Part shown: positions 63,947 through 64,000 of the stretch, in pieces
How the letters are laid out: each line of letters starts with the position of its first letter
Position numbering within the stretch: the first letter of the stretch is position 1
From: Desulfoglaeba alkanexedens ALDC
Lineage (GTDB): Bacteria; Desulfobacterota; Syntrophobacteria; Syntrophobacterales; DSM-9756
Length of the DNA stretch: 64,000 nucleotides
Reading direction: 5' to 3'
NCBI RefSeq assembly: GCF_005377625.1
Contig: NZ_CP040098.1
Location: forward strand, 1,791,501-1,855,500
Program-made: the position numbers and the translations under genes
The notes under the pieces: model-generated
What the model saw: the letters and a program-made list of their open reading frames with translations, nothing else
What the model was told of the DNA's origin: nothing
The model's database searches: none

Positions 63947-64000
63947 TTGACGATACAGGCCTCGGATTTTCCTTCGGGCACCGGACCGCTCGAAAGCCAC
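63947..64000 (+). CDS. Start of a further gene, cut by the window end
   Basis: A TTG at 63947 follows GAGGAAGAG and opens a frame of 18 codons (TIQASDFPSGTGPLESH) to the end of the window. By position it could be another heme-route gene such as ahbD, but too little is seen to tell. Confidence 0.4.
   Translation, partial: MTIQASDFPSGTGPLESH

Overview
The window looks like a chromosome segment of a GC-rich (roughly 60 %) Gram-negative bacterium. Desulfobacterota / former Deltaproteobacteria is most likely, probably a sulfate-reducing or syntrophic lineage. The main clue is an AhbC-type radical SAM enzyme directly upstream of hemB, as expected for siroheme-dependent heme synthesis, which is typical of sulfate reducers and archaea. 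Supporting clues are Lnt/LptE outer-membrane lipoprotein genes, an RpoH-type sigma factor, an NtrC-class regulator and a DUF1847 metal-binding protein. The taxonomic placement is inference.

Layout. 1-5.3 kb: a DUF1847 protein, a gene-poor stretch with a decayed IS helper gene and a MITE-like repeat, then speE with a TtuA-like tRNA thiolase, and a radical SAM enzyme. 5.3-20.1 kb: nadK opposite a response regulator-GGDEF protein; an XRE-cupin regulator followed by speD and speB (polyamine synthesis); corC-lnt; prfB with its programmed +1 frameshift; an RNase II-family exonuclease overlapping an AMIN-type amidase; mutS.

20.1-32.8 kb is an accessory island and the most unusual part. It holds two copies of an IS with a DDE transposase, one intact and one decayed. 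Each copy is joined to the same 116-base 3' remnant of a tyrosine recombinase whose last residues resemble an integron integrase. After each remnant comes a similar attI-like leader and then a different set of gene cassettes. I can place six attC-like sites, at about 23.39, 26.33, 26.81, 27.42, 29.71 and 31.31 kb. The cassettes are mostly AT-rich. They carry a Phd/VapC pair, an IS-truncated nuclease-like gene, several unknown proteins, a zinc-ribbon/PH-domain membrane protein, a 655-residue GC-rich protein of unknown function, a second PIN-domain pair, and a RelB-like/DUF2283 group. Two unrelated cassettes begin with the same ~131-base palindromic element, predicted to fold into a three-way junction and preceded in each case by a different perfect hairpin. 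I could not identify this element. The recombinase stubs run in the same direction as the cassettes, which is the less common arrangement.

32.8-64 kb is housekeeping: LapA-like, HIT and YfcE-like genes; UPF0280, guaA, guaB and ppx/gppA; a Sua5/YciO gene; sppA, rpsA and cmk; hisC divergent from an RpoH-like sigma factor; an amidohydrolase, suhB, a small acidic Tudor/CarD-like protein and an AEC transporter; a pyrB-pyrC-ntrC operon divergent from greA; rpsT; the leuS-lptE-holA cluster; a ClpX-like AAA protein with an unusual C-terminal extension; and ahbC-hemB.

A repeat family built on the palindrome arms GTTCCCAAGCT/AGCTTGGGAAC occurs at six intergenic places. Three copies are full-length elements (about 198-219 bp) with related ends, and two of these are flanked by 9-10 bp direct repeats, so the family looks like a non-autonomous transposable element. 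No rRNA, tRNA or CRISPR array was seen.
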